Shown here: piece after piece, positions 35,116-42,901 of the stretch
How the letters are laid out: each line of letters begins with the position of its first letter
How positions within the stretch are numbered: position 1 is the first letter of the stretch
From: Jatrophihabitans sp.
Lineage (GTDB): Bacteria; Actinomycetota; Actinomycetes; Mycobacteriales; Jatrophihabitantaceae
Assembly: GCA_036399055.1 (NCBI GenBank)
Contig: DASWNX010000040.1
Location: 221,056-285,055 of the forward strand
Length of the DNA stretch: 64,000 bases
Direction of reading: 5' to 3'
Position numbers and translations under genes: made by a program
The notes under the pieces: model-generated
The model's database searches: none
Told to the model about the DNA's origin: nothing
The model's input: only the letters and a program-made list of their open reading frames with translations

Positions 35116-37016
35116 TTCCCTCCCAGCGCGTACGGCACGCCCACCACTATGGCGCCGATGCAGACGTTGGTGTCCAGGCCCTCGCTGCGCACCACCAACG
35201 ATTCCGCCGTCGTCATGGGCAGCCGCAGGTAGAGGTTGGCCAACTGGTGGGGCAGTTCCCGGCGCTGGCCCCCGCCGGGTTCGACGATCTTGCTGGTCTG
35301 GTCGCGGATAGCGAGGTAGAGCACCGATGCTTTCGGCTGCGCGTAGCTGACCTGGACGAAGTACTCGTTGGCGCCGAGCCTCTTCGACAGCGGGATGGTC
35401 CAGCTGCCCTGGCCCTGCACCAGCCGGGTGCAGGAGCCCTTCACCGACCCGATCTGGGTGGCGACCGGGAACAGGGCGGCCGGCGCCAGGCTGCCGTCGT
35501 CCTTCACCAGCATCGGCGGGGTCTGCGGGTCCTGGAACTTCGCGGGCAGCTGGGCCAGCCGCAGCAGGTCCGAGATGTGGTTGTGCTCGGAGAAGAAAGC
35601 CAGCACCGCGGGCGGCACCCGGCTGTCCCACAGGTTCACCTCGGGCCCGGCGGCGCGTACCGAGCTGGTCAGCCTGTCGACGTAGGCCTCCGACGGGTTC
35701 TGCGCCCAGCGATGGCTGAAGGTGGCGCCGGAAAGCCCGCTGGACACCAGGAACAGCGTTGCGAGCGCGGCAAGGGCGATCCGGGCCCTCCGCGGCGCCG
35801 ACGCCGCGGAGGGGAGGCCGTCCGCCGCGGAGGGGAGGCCGTCCTGACCGCGGTCGGCGGCCCGGGCCGCCACCTCCGCCGGAGTGCTCGGCAGCAACGC
35901 CAACGCCGCTGCCACCGCGAGGGGCACCGCAACCGGAAAGGCGTAGTTGAACGAGCGGGGCGTCAGGTCGCCGAACACCTGGAACCGGCCCAGGGCCACC
36001 ACCAGGGTGCTGATGAGGAAGGTCAGCACGGGCAGCGACCAGGCCAGCAGGCTGCGCGCTCCGGACCGACGCCAGGCCATCAGCACGGCGGCCAGGATGC
36101 AGGCCTGCCCGAGCAGCACCGCGGCCAACGGCGGATCGGCGATCGGGAAGTACACCTCGCCCCGGTAGAACCACCGCCAGGGACCACCCAGCACGGCCGG
36201 GCCAAGCGCGTCCAGCCAGCCCGTCCGCAGGACGTGCAGGGCTGAGCCGAAGGCGAGCCGGTGAGCGGCTCCGCCGTACGGGCCTGCCACGAAGTACCCC
36301 AGCCACCCGGCCAGGGCGGCGGTCAGGACCAGCCAGCCCGGCCAGCGCCGCAGGCAGGCGCGCAGGCGTTGCCCGACAGTGCCGGAGTGCAGGAATCCCA
36401 CGGACAGGATCGGCAGCAGCAGTGCGGTGATCCCGGACAGCTCCCAGAACGACAGGGCGCCGAGCAGGGCGAGCGCGCTTCCTACCGCCAGCCGGATCCG
36501 TCCGGTCACGGTGTAGCGGACGTGCAGGTCGATAGCCAGGATCACCAGCAGCTGCGAGCACAGCAGGTCGACGGCGGTGGTCAGCCAGAGCGAGCCGGGC
36601 AGCAGCAGGGTGCCGAACGCGTACCAGCCGGTCAGCAGCAGCACGCCCGGACGGCGACCGGCCAGCAGCGCCAGCAGCCGGTACAGCAGGACGGTCGCCA
36701 CCGCTTGCAGAGCCATCCGGACGATGATCGTGATGTCGTAGTTCAGCCCCGTCGTGTGGCTCATCAGCCAGAACAGCAGCCGCAGGCCGGGAACGAAGTG
36801 GTCGTTCACCGGCGCCGACAGGTAGGTCCAGTTCAGGCTCTGGCCGGTAGCGGCGCCCAGGTAACTCAGGTCGTCGCCGTAGAACCAGCCACGGCTGGCG
36901 AGGTAGCCGAACCAGCCGGCCTGGACGAGCGCGATCAGGCCGATGGCCGCCGGATAACCGATCGAGCGCGACGGCGCGGCACCGCGCGCCGTGTGGAGTA
37001 GAGCCGTCGCGCTCAT
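35112..37016 (-). CDS. Conserved multi-pass membrane protein, GT-C/PMT-like
   Basis: A 634-residue protein: about ten hydrophobic segments in the first 430 residues and a C-terminal extracellular domain of about 200. RGWFYGDDLSYLGAA near residue 40 places acidic DD residues in the first outer loop, a position that binds donor in GT-C glycosyltransferases, so a polyprenyl-phosphate-sugar transferase is likely but unproven. The ATG at 37016 has AAGGAG at good spacing. A 21-base in-frame duplication near 35808-35850 (GLPSAAD repeated) sits in the loop before the outer domain. It is the first gene of a two-gene minus-strand operon with the acyltransferase. Confidence 0.72.
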   Translation of the reverse strand: MSATALLHTARGAAPSRSIGYPAAIGLIALVQAGWFGYLASRGWFYGDDLSYLGAATGQSLNWTYLSAPVNDHFVPGLRLLFWLMSHTTGLNYDITIIVRMALQAVATVLLYRLLALLAGRRPGVLLLTGWYAFGTLLLPGSLWLTTAVDLLCSQLLVILAIDLHVRYTVTGRIRLAVGSALALLGALSFWELSGITALLLPILSVGFLHSGTVGQRLRACLRRWPGWLVLTAALAGWLGYFVAGPYGGAAHRLAFGSALHVLRTGWLDALGPAVLGGPWRWFYRGEVYFPIADPPLAAVLLGQACILAAVLMAWRRSGARSLLAWSLPVLTFLISTLVVALGRFQVFGDLTPRSFNYAFPVAVPLAVAAALALLPSTPAEVAARAADRGQDGLPSAADGLPSAASAPRRARIALAALATLFLVSSGLSGATFSHRWAQNPSEAYVDRLTSSVRAAGPEVNLWDSRVPPAVLAFFSEHNHISDLLRLAQLPAKFQDPQTPPMLVKDDGSLAPAALFPVATQIGSVKGSCTRLVQGQGSWTIPLSKRLGANEYFVQVSYAQPKASVLYLAIRDQTSKIVEPGGGQRRELPHQLANLYLRLPMTTAESLVVRSEGLDTNVCIGAIVVGVPYALGGK

Positions 37017-37203
37017 GGGCTCCTTCTGCCGCTGGAGATATGCCAAGGCCACCGGATAACCTTGCCGCTGAATGCTATGCCGACCGGCCCCGGCAGCGCG
37101 GGCCCGCTGACGTTGCGCGATTGTTTCGAGCAGATGCTACGGACTCGCCCTACTCGCTGGTAGCGTCGGCCAATCGTTGGCCCACCGTAAGGGGACATGA
37201 GCT

Positions 37204-38145
37204 GTGCGCAAGATCCTCACTGCCGTTCTGATCGGCCTCGGCATCTTTAGCTTGGTGCTCGCGGGACTGCTGCGCTTCTACGCCCCCTCGCGGGTCGAGA
37301 AGGCTCCGCTGGACCTCAAGGTGCCGCAGCAGGTCGCAGCCGGTCCGGCCAAGGTCTACAACGTCTCAGCCGGAAAGCTCGAGGACGTCGACCTCATGGC
37401 CACCCGCCAGGTGGTGGCCGATTCCGCGGCGTCGGACTCCAAGGTGGCGGTGAACCAGGTGACGCTGTGCATCGTCAAGGTGATCGACAACCCGCCCAAC
37501 TGCGGTGACGGCCCGAAGGACCCCCGGATCGTGCGGGTGATCGTCGACCGGGCCCCGGCCGACCGCGAGACGGGCCTGGCGGTCAACGACCCCAAGTACG
37601 GCGAGAACATCGACGGCACGCCCGTCAAGCACGAGGGCCTGACCTACAAGTGGCCCTTCCACGCCCAGAAGACCACCTACAAGTTCTTCGACGTGAACTC
37701 CAGGACGCCCGCGGAGGCCCGCTTCATCGGCACCGACAAGGTCGAGGGCATGCAGACCTACAAGTACGAGGCGGTCATCGACAAGATCCCGCTCGAGGTC
37801 GCCAAGGGCGTCCCCGGCCTGTACTCCGACACCCGCGTGGTCTGGGTGGAGCCCAGGACCGGCGCCATCGTCAACGGCACGCAGCACCAGGTGCGCACCA
37901 CCGAGACCGGGACCTTGGTGTTCGAGGCCGATCTCGCGTTCACCGACGCCACCATCAAGCACCAGTCCAAGCTGGCCAAGGACGGGTTGTCCAAGCTCAA
38001 GCTGCTGGACACGACCCTGCCGCTGATCCTGCTGGTGGTGGGGCTGCTGGCCCTGGCCGGCGCGTTCCTGCTGTACCGGCGCCCGGCCAAGCCTGGCGCG
38101 CACGAGCCGACCGGCAACCAGCCGGAACCGGCCGGCCGGCTGTAG
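37204..38145 (+). CDS. DUF3068 (PorA-like) membrane protein, Rv0227c-like
   Basis: A 313-residue protein with an N-terminal signal anchor (ILTAVLIGLGIFSLVLAGLL), an outer domain of about 240 residues rich in beta-type sequence (YKWPFHAQKTTYKFFDVNSR), and a C-terminal helix (LPLILLVVGLLALAGAFLLY) followed by a short Pro-rich tail. This is the DUF3068 layout, as in Rv0227c of M. tuberculosis; some databases call the family porin PorA. The GTG start has AGGGGA upstream. It diverges from the membrane protein/acyltransferase pair across 187 bases, which should hold both promoters. The function is not established. Confidence 0.82.
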   Translation: MRKILTAVLIGLGIFSLVLAGLLRFYAPSRVEKAPLDLKVPQQVAAGPAKVYNVSAGKLEDVDLMATRQVVADSAASDSKVAVNQVTLCIVKVIDNPPNCGDGPKDPRIVRVIVDRAPADRETGLAVNDPKYGENIDGTPVKHEGLTYKWPFHAQKTTYKFFDVNSRTPAEARFIGTDKVEGMQTYKYEAVIDKIPLEVAKGVPGLYSDTRVVWVEPRTGAIVNGTQHQVRTTETGTLVFEADLAFTDATIKHQSKLAKDGLSKLKLLDTTLPLILLVVGLLALAGAFLLYRRPAKPGAHEPTGNQPEPAGRL

Positions 38146-38176
38146 GGCTCAGCTGAGGGGAGGTCGCCGAGCCGGC

Positions 38177-39004
38177 TCAGTCGCCGAGCTCGGTGACGAA
38201 GATCGCGGTGCCGGGCAGCAACCGGCCCCGCAGAGCCGACCACTGACCCCACTCCTGCGTTTGGTCCTCAGGCCACTCCGGCTCGATCAGGTCCAGCAGC
38301 CGAAAGCCGGCGGCGACCAGTTCGCGCACCCGGTCGCCCAGCGTCCGGTGCTGCTCGACGTAGGTCGCCTGCCCGGCGGCGTCGAACTCCACGTACGGGC
38401 TGCGGTCGAAATAGGACATCGTCGCGGTCAGCCCGTCCGGTCCGGGGGAGTCGGGGAACGCCCACCGGATCGGGTGGCTGACGGCGAACACCCACCGCCC
38501 GCCGGGACGCAGCACCCGGGCTGCCTCGGCCATCACCGCGGCCGAGTCCGCCACGAACGGGATCGCGCCGAACGCGCTGAACGCCAGGTCGAACGAGTCC
38601 GCCAGGAACGGCATGCGCTGGGCGTCGGCCTGCACCAGCGGCACCGGCGTGCCGGTGCGGGCCGCAGCTTCGACGGCGTGGCGCAGCATCCCGGCCGAGA
38701 CGTCGAAGGCCACCGGACGCGCCCCCTGGCCGACCAGCCAGCGCGAGCACATCGCCGAGCCGGCGCCCACCTCCAGGACGCTGCGGCCGGCCAGCGAGCC
38801 GGCCGGGCCGAGCAGCCTGGCCTGCTCCTCGCGCAGCCCCTCCGGCCCCCAGACGAAGTCCGAGTCGCCCAGAAAGGCGCCGTGCTCGGCGTGGTAGTCG
38901 TCGGCGTCGGCGTCCCACCACCGCCGGTTGGCCCTGGCCGACTCGGCGACGTCGACGGCCCGCCGGGCGACGCCGACCGTGCCCAACTCTGTCTCAGTGC
39001 CCAT
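38177..39004 (-). CDS. Class I SAM-dependent methyltransferase (Methyltransf_11)
   Basis: A 275-residue methyltransferase with motif I SVLEVGAGSAMCSRWL, motif II ARPVAFDVSAGML, and motif IV SFDLAFSAFGAIPFV, a normal order and length. The N-terminal 70 residues (NRRWWDADADDYHAEHGAFL) are typical of the Methyltransf_11 group that acts on small molecules. The start is ATG at 39004. It is convergent with the DUF3068 gene (31 bases) and divergent from rpsA. The substrate is unknown. Confidence 0.85.
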   Translation of the reverse strand: MGTETELGTVGVARRAVDVAESARANRRWWDADADDYHAEHGAFLGDSDFVWGPEGLREEQARLLGPAGSLAGRSVLEVGAGSAMCSRWLVGQGARPVAFDVSAGMLRHAVEAAARTGTPVPLVQADAQRMPFLADSFDLAFSAFGAIPFVADSAAVMAEAARVLRPGGRWVFAVSHPIRWAFPDSPGPDGLTATMSYFDRSPYVEFDAAGQATYVEQHRTLGDRVRELVAAGFRLLDLIEPEWPEDQTQEWGQWSALRGRLLPGTAIFVTELGD

Positions 39005-39246
39005 GGCGTTGATCCGAAGTGCCCATGCCAGGAAATCTAAGGCAAAGCGGCGCCACGGACGCCAGTCGGCGGATTTCCGGGTGGACAGGGCTCTGGAGTA
39101 GGCTTAGCGCCTGCGGAACTGGTCTGTGGCCTCGACATGGAGTAGGTCACTCGTCCACCTCTCACCAGCGGTGAAAAGCCGGTGAGGGACTGCTCGAAAC
39201 GGACTCTCCCGCACCCGTCTAGAAACTGTCAGGACCACCCCACTAC
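39005..39246 (+). promoter_or_regulatory. Upstream leader of rpsA
   Basis: This 242-base region between the divergent methyltransferase gene and rpsA should hold the rpsA promoter and leader. A candidate hairpin pairs CTCACC (39161-39166) with GGTGAG (39181-39186). The only Shine-Dalgarno-like sequence, AGGA at 39231-39234, is 12 bases from the ATG, so initiation is probably not driven by a strong RBS. Confidence 0.45.
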
Positions 39247-40704
39247 ATGACGTCCACAATCGATCCGACTCGCACCACCCCGCAGGTTGCAGTGAACGAC
39301 ATCGGCTCCGCCGAAGACTTCATGGCGGCAATCGATCTCACCATCAAGTACTTCAACGACGGAGACATCGTCGAAGGCACCATCGTCAAGGTCGACCGCG
39401 ACGAGGTCCTGCTCGACATCGGTTACAAGACCGAAGGCGTCATCCCGTCCCGTGAGCTGTCCATCAAGCACGACGTCGACCCGTCCGAGGTCGTTTCCGT
39501 GGGCGATGAGATCGAGGCCCTGGTCCTGCAGAAAGAGGACAAGGAAGGCCGGCTGATCCTGTCCAAGAAGCGCGCGCAGTACGAGCGCGCCTGGGGCACG
39601 ATCGAGCAGAAGAAGGACAACGACGAGGTCGTCGAGGGCACCGTCATCGAGGTCGTCAAGGGTGGCCTGATCATCGACATCGGCCTGCGCGGCTTCCTGC
39701 CCGCGTCGCTGGTCGAGATGCGCCGCGTCCGGGACCTGCAGCCCTACGTGGGCAAGGTCCTCGAGGCCAAGATCATCGAGCTGGACAAGAACCGCAACAA
39801 CGTGGTGCTCTCGCGCCGCGCCTGGCTGGAGCAGACCCAGTCCGAGGTCCGCAGCGACTTCCTCAACAAGCTGGCCAAGGGCCAGGTGCGCACCGGCGTG
39901 GTGTCCTCGATCGTCAACTTCGGCGCGTTCGTCGACCTCGGCGGCGTGGACGGCCTGGTGCACGTGTCCGAGCTGTCCTGGAAGCACATCGACCACCCGT
40001 CCGAGGTGGTCGAGGTGGGCCAGGAGGTCACCGTCGAGGTGCTCGACATCGACCTCGACCGCGAGCGGGTCTCGCTGTCGCTCAAGGCGACCCAGGAAGA
40101 CCCGTGGCGGCAGTTCGCGCGCACCCACGCCATCGGCCAGGTCGTGCCCGGCAAGGTCACCAAGCTGGTTCCGTTCGGCGCGTTCGTGCGGGTGCAGGAC
40201 GGCATCGAGGGCCTGGTGCACATCTCCGAGCTGGCCGAGCGCCACGTCGAGATCCCCGAGCAGGTCGTCAACGTCGGCGACGAGCTCCTGGTGAAGGTCA
40301 TCGACATCGACCTGGAGCGGCGTCGTATCTCGCTGTCGCTCAAGCAGGCCAACGAGGGCGCCCTGGCCGAGGAGAACTTCGACCCGTCGCAGTACGGCAT
40401 GGAGGCCCAGTACAACGAGAAGGGCGAGTACATCTACCCCGAGGGCTTCGACTCCGAGACCCAGGAGTGGCTGCCGGGCTACGAGGACCAGCGCGAGGCG
40501 TGGGAGAAGCGTTACGCCGCCGCCCGCGAGCGGTTCGAGGCGCACAAGAAGCAGCTCGAAGGCGCTCAGAAGGCCGACGCCGACGCCGCCAGCGAGACCG
40601 GCGACGCGACCTCGTACTCCTCCGAGGCTCCGGCCGAGACCAGCGGAACGCTGGCATCGGACGAGGCCCTGGCGGCGCTGCGCGAGAAGCTGGCCGGCCG
40701 CTGA
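39247..40704 (+). CDS. rpsA: 30S ribosomal protein S1
   Basis: A 485-residue S1 protein with four OB-fold S1 repeats: about 38-108 (GDIVEGTIVKVDRDEVLLDIG), 126-190 (VVEGTVIEVVKGGLIIDIG), 213-281 (GVVSSIVNFGAFVDLG) and 297-366 (GKVTKLVPFGAFVRVQ). An acidic, low-complexity tail ends ALAALREKLAGR. Four repeats is the actinobacterial form; E. coli has six. It binds mRNA on the ribosome and in mycobacteria also takes part in trans-translation. The ATG lacks a near Shine-Dalgarno. Unlike M. tuberculosis, where rpsA follows polA directly, here 18.9 kb of envelope genes lie between them. Confidence 0.98.
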   Translation: MTSTIDPTRTTPQVAVNDIGSAEDFMAAIDLTIKYFNDGDIVEGTIVKVDRDEVLLDIGYKTEGVIPSRELSIKHDVDPSEVVSVGDEIEALVLQKEDKEGRLILSKKRAQYERAWGTIEQKKDNDEVVEGTVIEVVKGGLIIDIGLRGFLPASLVEMRRVRDLQPYVGKVLEAKIIELDKNRNNVVLSRRAWLEQTQSEVRSDFLNKLAKGQVRTGVVSSIVNFGAFVDLGGVDGLVHVSELSWKHIDHPSEVVEVGQEVTVEVLDIDLDRERVSLSLKATQEDPWRQFARTHAIGQVVPGKVTKLVPFGAFVRVQDGIEGLVHISELAERHVEIPEQVVNVGDELLVKVIDIDLERRRISLSLKQANEGALAEENFDPSQYGMEAQYNEKGEYIYPEGFDSETQEWLPGYEDQREAWEKRYAAARERFEAHKKQLEGAQKADADAASETGDATSYSSEAPAETSGTLASDEALAALREKLAGR

Positions 40705-40766
40705 GCTCACTCTGATCCGCCGGCGCCCGGCTGAGCAGGCAGAGCGCCGGCGCACCAGCACCGCAC

Positions 40767-40800
40767 ACCAAGCCCGGGAGGTTCGCCTCCCGGGCTTGGT
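40767..40800 (+). terminator. Strong 15-bp hairpin with TTCG loop after rpsA
   Basis: The stem ACCAAGCCCGGGAGG (40767-40781) is exactly complementary to 40786-40800 and closed by the stable tetraloop TTCG. A few flanking bases can extend the pairing. It lies 62 bases after the rpsA stop and is the clearest terminator-like element in the window, though without a T-tract. Confidence 0.85.
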
Positions 40801-40825
40801 GCTGTCCGGCGGCTACCGTGGTGGC

Positions 40826-41620
40826 GTGGCAAGCAGATCCGCACCCCCTGCCGGCGGCATTGACCGTGCCGGCAGCGCTCACTCTGCCCGCGGCGTTTCC
40901 CGAGCCGGCAGCGCTCACCGCGCCCGTGGCGCGCTGGCCGTCCTCGCGGGCGTGCTGCTGCTCGGCGGCTGCACCCAGGCCAAGGCGCCCGGGACCGGCG
41001 GCGACGCCTCCTCGACCAGCGCGTCGGCGTCGACGAGCGCGCCGTCCTCAGCGTCCACGTCTGCCGCGCGGCCCTCCGCGACGGCGACCGCGAAGGGCGA
41101 GCCGTCGCTCGGCGGCCGGTGTGAGGACCTGCTGTCCGTCGGCGCGGTCAACATCGCGCTGCGCCGCACCGTGATCGGGCGGACTGCCTTCGTGCTGGGC
41201 GTGGCCGAGCCCGACATCGGCCGGCTGACCTACCTCAACTGCCGCTACGGCCTGAGCGCTCCGGTGAAGGGCAAGCCGGCGCCGCAGCCGCAGGTCGAGA
41301 TCGGGGTCAGCCTGTACGAGTCGGCGGCCCAGGCCGCCCGGCGGGTGCAGGCCACTGTCGAGAACTACCGGTTGAACGGCGCGGGGGACCGGCCGGCCCG
41401 GGTCGGCTCGGCTCGGGGCACCATGCTGAGCGGGTACGGCCTGCCGACGCTGGTGGTGGCCGACGGGCCCAGGACGGTCGCGGTGACCGTCACGCCGAAA
41501 CTGCTGACCCCCGGCTCGACCGCGGAGCTGGCTTCGCTGGCCAAGGCGGTGCTGGACGCGACCGCCGGCTACACCGGCGTCGGCCCGGCGGCCAGCGCGT
41601 CGCCGAGTGGCACGGGCTGA
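40826..41620 (+). CDS. Putative lipoprotein of unknown function
   Basis: A protein of about 264 residues with a long Ala/Arg N-terminus, a hydrophobic segment and lipobox LLGGC (Cys49), then a Ser/Thr/Ala-rich linker and a globular domain (about 90-255) with two cysteines (GGRCEDLL, LNCRYGL) that may pair. No enzymatic motif is visible. GTG 40826 is the likeliest start, because an earlier in-frame start would lie inside the rpsA terminator. The N-terminus contains an imperfect duplication (RAGSAH twice). It precedes coaE by seven bases, so the two are probably co-transcribed. Confidence 0.68.
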   Translation: MASRSAPPAGGIDRAGSAHSARGVSRAGSAHRARGALAVLAGVLLLGGCTQAKAPGTGGDASSTSASASTSAPSSASTSAARPSATATAKGEPSLGGRCEDLLSVGAVNIALRRTVIGRTAFVLGVAEPDIGRLTYLNCRYGLSAPVKGKPAPQPQVEIGVSLYESAAQAARRVQATVENYRLNGAGDRPARVGSARGTMLSGYGLPTLVVADGPRTVAVTVTPKLLTPGSTAELASLAKAVLDATAGYTGVGPAASASPSGTG

Positions 41621-41627
41621 GGCGGGC

Positions 41628-42236
41628 GTGCTCAGGATCGGGCTGACCGGCGGGATCGGCAGCGGCAAGAGCACCGTCGCGGCCCGGCTGGCGCAGCTGG
41701 GCGCGGTGGTGATCGACTCCGACCAGGTTGCCCGCGACGTGGTCGCGGTGGGCAGCCCCGGGTTGGCGCGGGTGGTGGAGCGGTTCGGGGAGGGCGTGCT
41801 CGCCCCGGACGGCAGCCTGGACCGGCCCCGGCTCGGCCAGCTGGTGTTCAGCGACCCGGCGGCGCTGGCCGACCTCAACGCGATCACGCACCCGTTGATC
41901 CGCGCCCGCAGCGAGGCGCTCAGCGTGGAGGCGGGCGCCAGTGGGGCGGCCGCGGTCGTGCAGGACATTCCGCTGCTGGTGGAGAACAAGCTGGCGGCCG
42001 GCTTCGACAAGGTGATCGTCGTCGAGGCGCCGCTACAGCTGCGGCTGAGCAGGCTGGCCGGGCGCGGGCTGGACGCCGAGACTGCGCGGGCCCGGATCGC
42101 GGCGCAGGCCAGTGATGAGCAGCGCCGGGCGGTGGCTGACGTGGTGCTGGACAACTCCGGCTCGGTCGCCGAGCTCACCGCCCAGGTCGACGCCGCCTGG
42201 GCGAGTCTGGTCGGCGAGGCGTCCGGGCCGGCTTGA
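41628..42236 (+). CDS. coaE: Dephospho-CoA kinase
   Basis: A 202-residue P-loop kinase for the last step of CoA synthesis, phosphorylating the ribose 3'-hydroxyl. It begins LRIGLTGGIGSGKSTVAARL with the Walker A motif, then VVIDSDQVARDVV and LVENKLAAGFDKVIVVEAP, all as in CoaE. The GTG at 41628 gives the usual family N-terminus; an in-frame GTG seven codons earlier would overlap the lipoprotein gene. The rpsA-coaE order is the same as in M. tuberculosis (Rv1630-Rv1631). Mycobacterial CoaE has an extra C-terminal domain, absent here. Confidence 0.95.
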   Translation: MLRIGLTGGIGSGKSTVAARLAQLGAVVIDSDQVARDVVAVGSPGLARVVERFGEGVLAPDGSLDRPRLGQLVFSDPAALADLNAITHPLIRARSEALSVEAGASGAAAVVQDIPLLVENKLAAGFDKVIVVEAPLQLRLSRLAGRGLDAETARARIAAQASDEQRRAVADVVLDNSGSVAELTAQVDAAWASLVGEASGPA

Positions 42237-42266
42237 CGGTCACGGGTTGACGGTCGCGGCCCCGGT

Positions 42267-42296
42267 TTGGAGCGGCCAAGAGCCATCGGCTAAAGT
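42267..42296 (+). promoter_or_regulatory. Candidate promoter of the tRNA-Gly/Cys/Val cluster
   Basis: TTGGAG (42267-42272) and TAAAGT (42291-42296) are 18 bases apart, 75 bases before tRNA-Gly. The -10 is fair and the -35 weak. The position between coaE and the tRNA genes supports it. Confidence 0.4.
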
Positions 42297-42370
42297 TTCG
42301 CACGGTGCCGGTGCTGGCAGCCTCAGGTGACTAAGTCGTCGTCAGAGGTCGAACATCGGGTCGACACCAT

Positions 42371-42443
42371 GCGGACGTAGCGCAGCTGGTAGCGCACAAC
42401 CTTGCCAAGGTTGGGGTCGCGGGTTCGAATCCCGTCGTCCGCT
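42371..42443 (+). tRNA. tRNA-Gly (GCC)
   Basis: A 73-base cloverleaf: acceptor GCGGACG/CGTCCGC, anticodon stem CAACC/GGTTG with loop TTGCCAA (anticodon GCC), and T-loop GTTCGAAT. CCA is not encoded. It is the first of three tRNA genes in a row. Confidence 0.96.
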
Positions 42444-42490
42444 CGGTGGACGCCATAGGCGTTCCCCAGGCCGGTTTACCCCGGTTCCCT

Positions 42491-42561
42491 GGTGGAGTGG
42501 CCGAGAGGCGAGGCAACGGCCTGCAAAGCCGTGTACACGGGTTCAAATCCCGTCTCCACCT
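42491..42561 (+). tRNA. tRNA-Cys (GCA)
   Basis: A 71-base cloverleaf: acceptor GGTGGAG/CTCCACC, anticodon stem ACGGC/GCCGT with loop CTGCAAA (anticodon GCA), and T-arm CGGG-TTCAAAT-CCCG. CCA is not encoded. Confidence 0.96.
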
Positions 42562-42602
42562 CGTAGCCGACTGCTCGCGGTTCACCGCGTGTGGTCGAGT
42601 AC

Positions 42603-42677
42603 GGGCGATTAGCTCAGTGGGAGAGCGCTTCCCTGACACGGAAGAGGTCACTGGTTCAATCCCAGTATCGCCCACCA
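42603..42677 (+). tRNA. tRNA-Val (GAC)
   Basis: A 75-base gene: acceptor GGGCGAT/ATCGCCC, anticodon stem CTTCC/GGAAG with loop CTGACAC (anticodon GAC), T-arm CTGG-TTCAATC-CCAG, with CCA encoded at 42675-42677. The DISARM island starts directly after it; tRNA 3' ends are common integration sites. Confidence 0.96.
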
Positions 42678-42901
42678 TCTACAGGCCCCAACTACAGGCT
42701 CTGTAATCATCGGCTTCGGTCGGAAGGTGTAGAAAGCCACGACACCTGCGTTCTCCCGTGCCCGGGTGCATGACGAGGCGACAGCAAGCCAAACGCTATA
42801 TGGCCGTTCTCGATCCTTACATCTGGCTAGGCTCGCCCCGTATAGCAGCCAGACGTACCGATTACACGCGAATATTGACTTCAGAGGTTAGCCTCCACTA
42901 A

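Noticed and set aside
33889-36561. An 890-codon minus-strand frame covering the acyltransferase
   Set aside because: Only the last 408 codons are acyltransferase. The rest is the neighbouring membrane-protein gene read in the wrong frame; the true start is ATG 35115 with an ATGA overlap.
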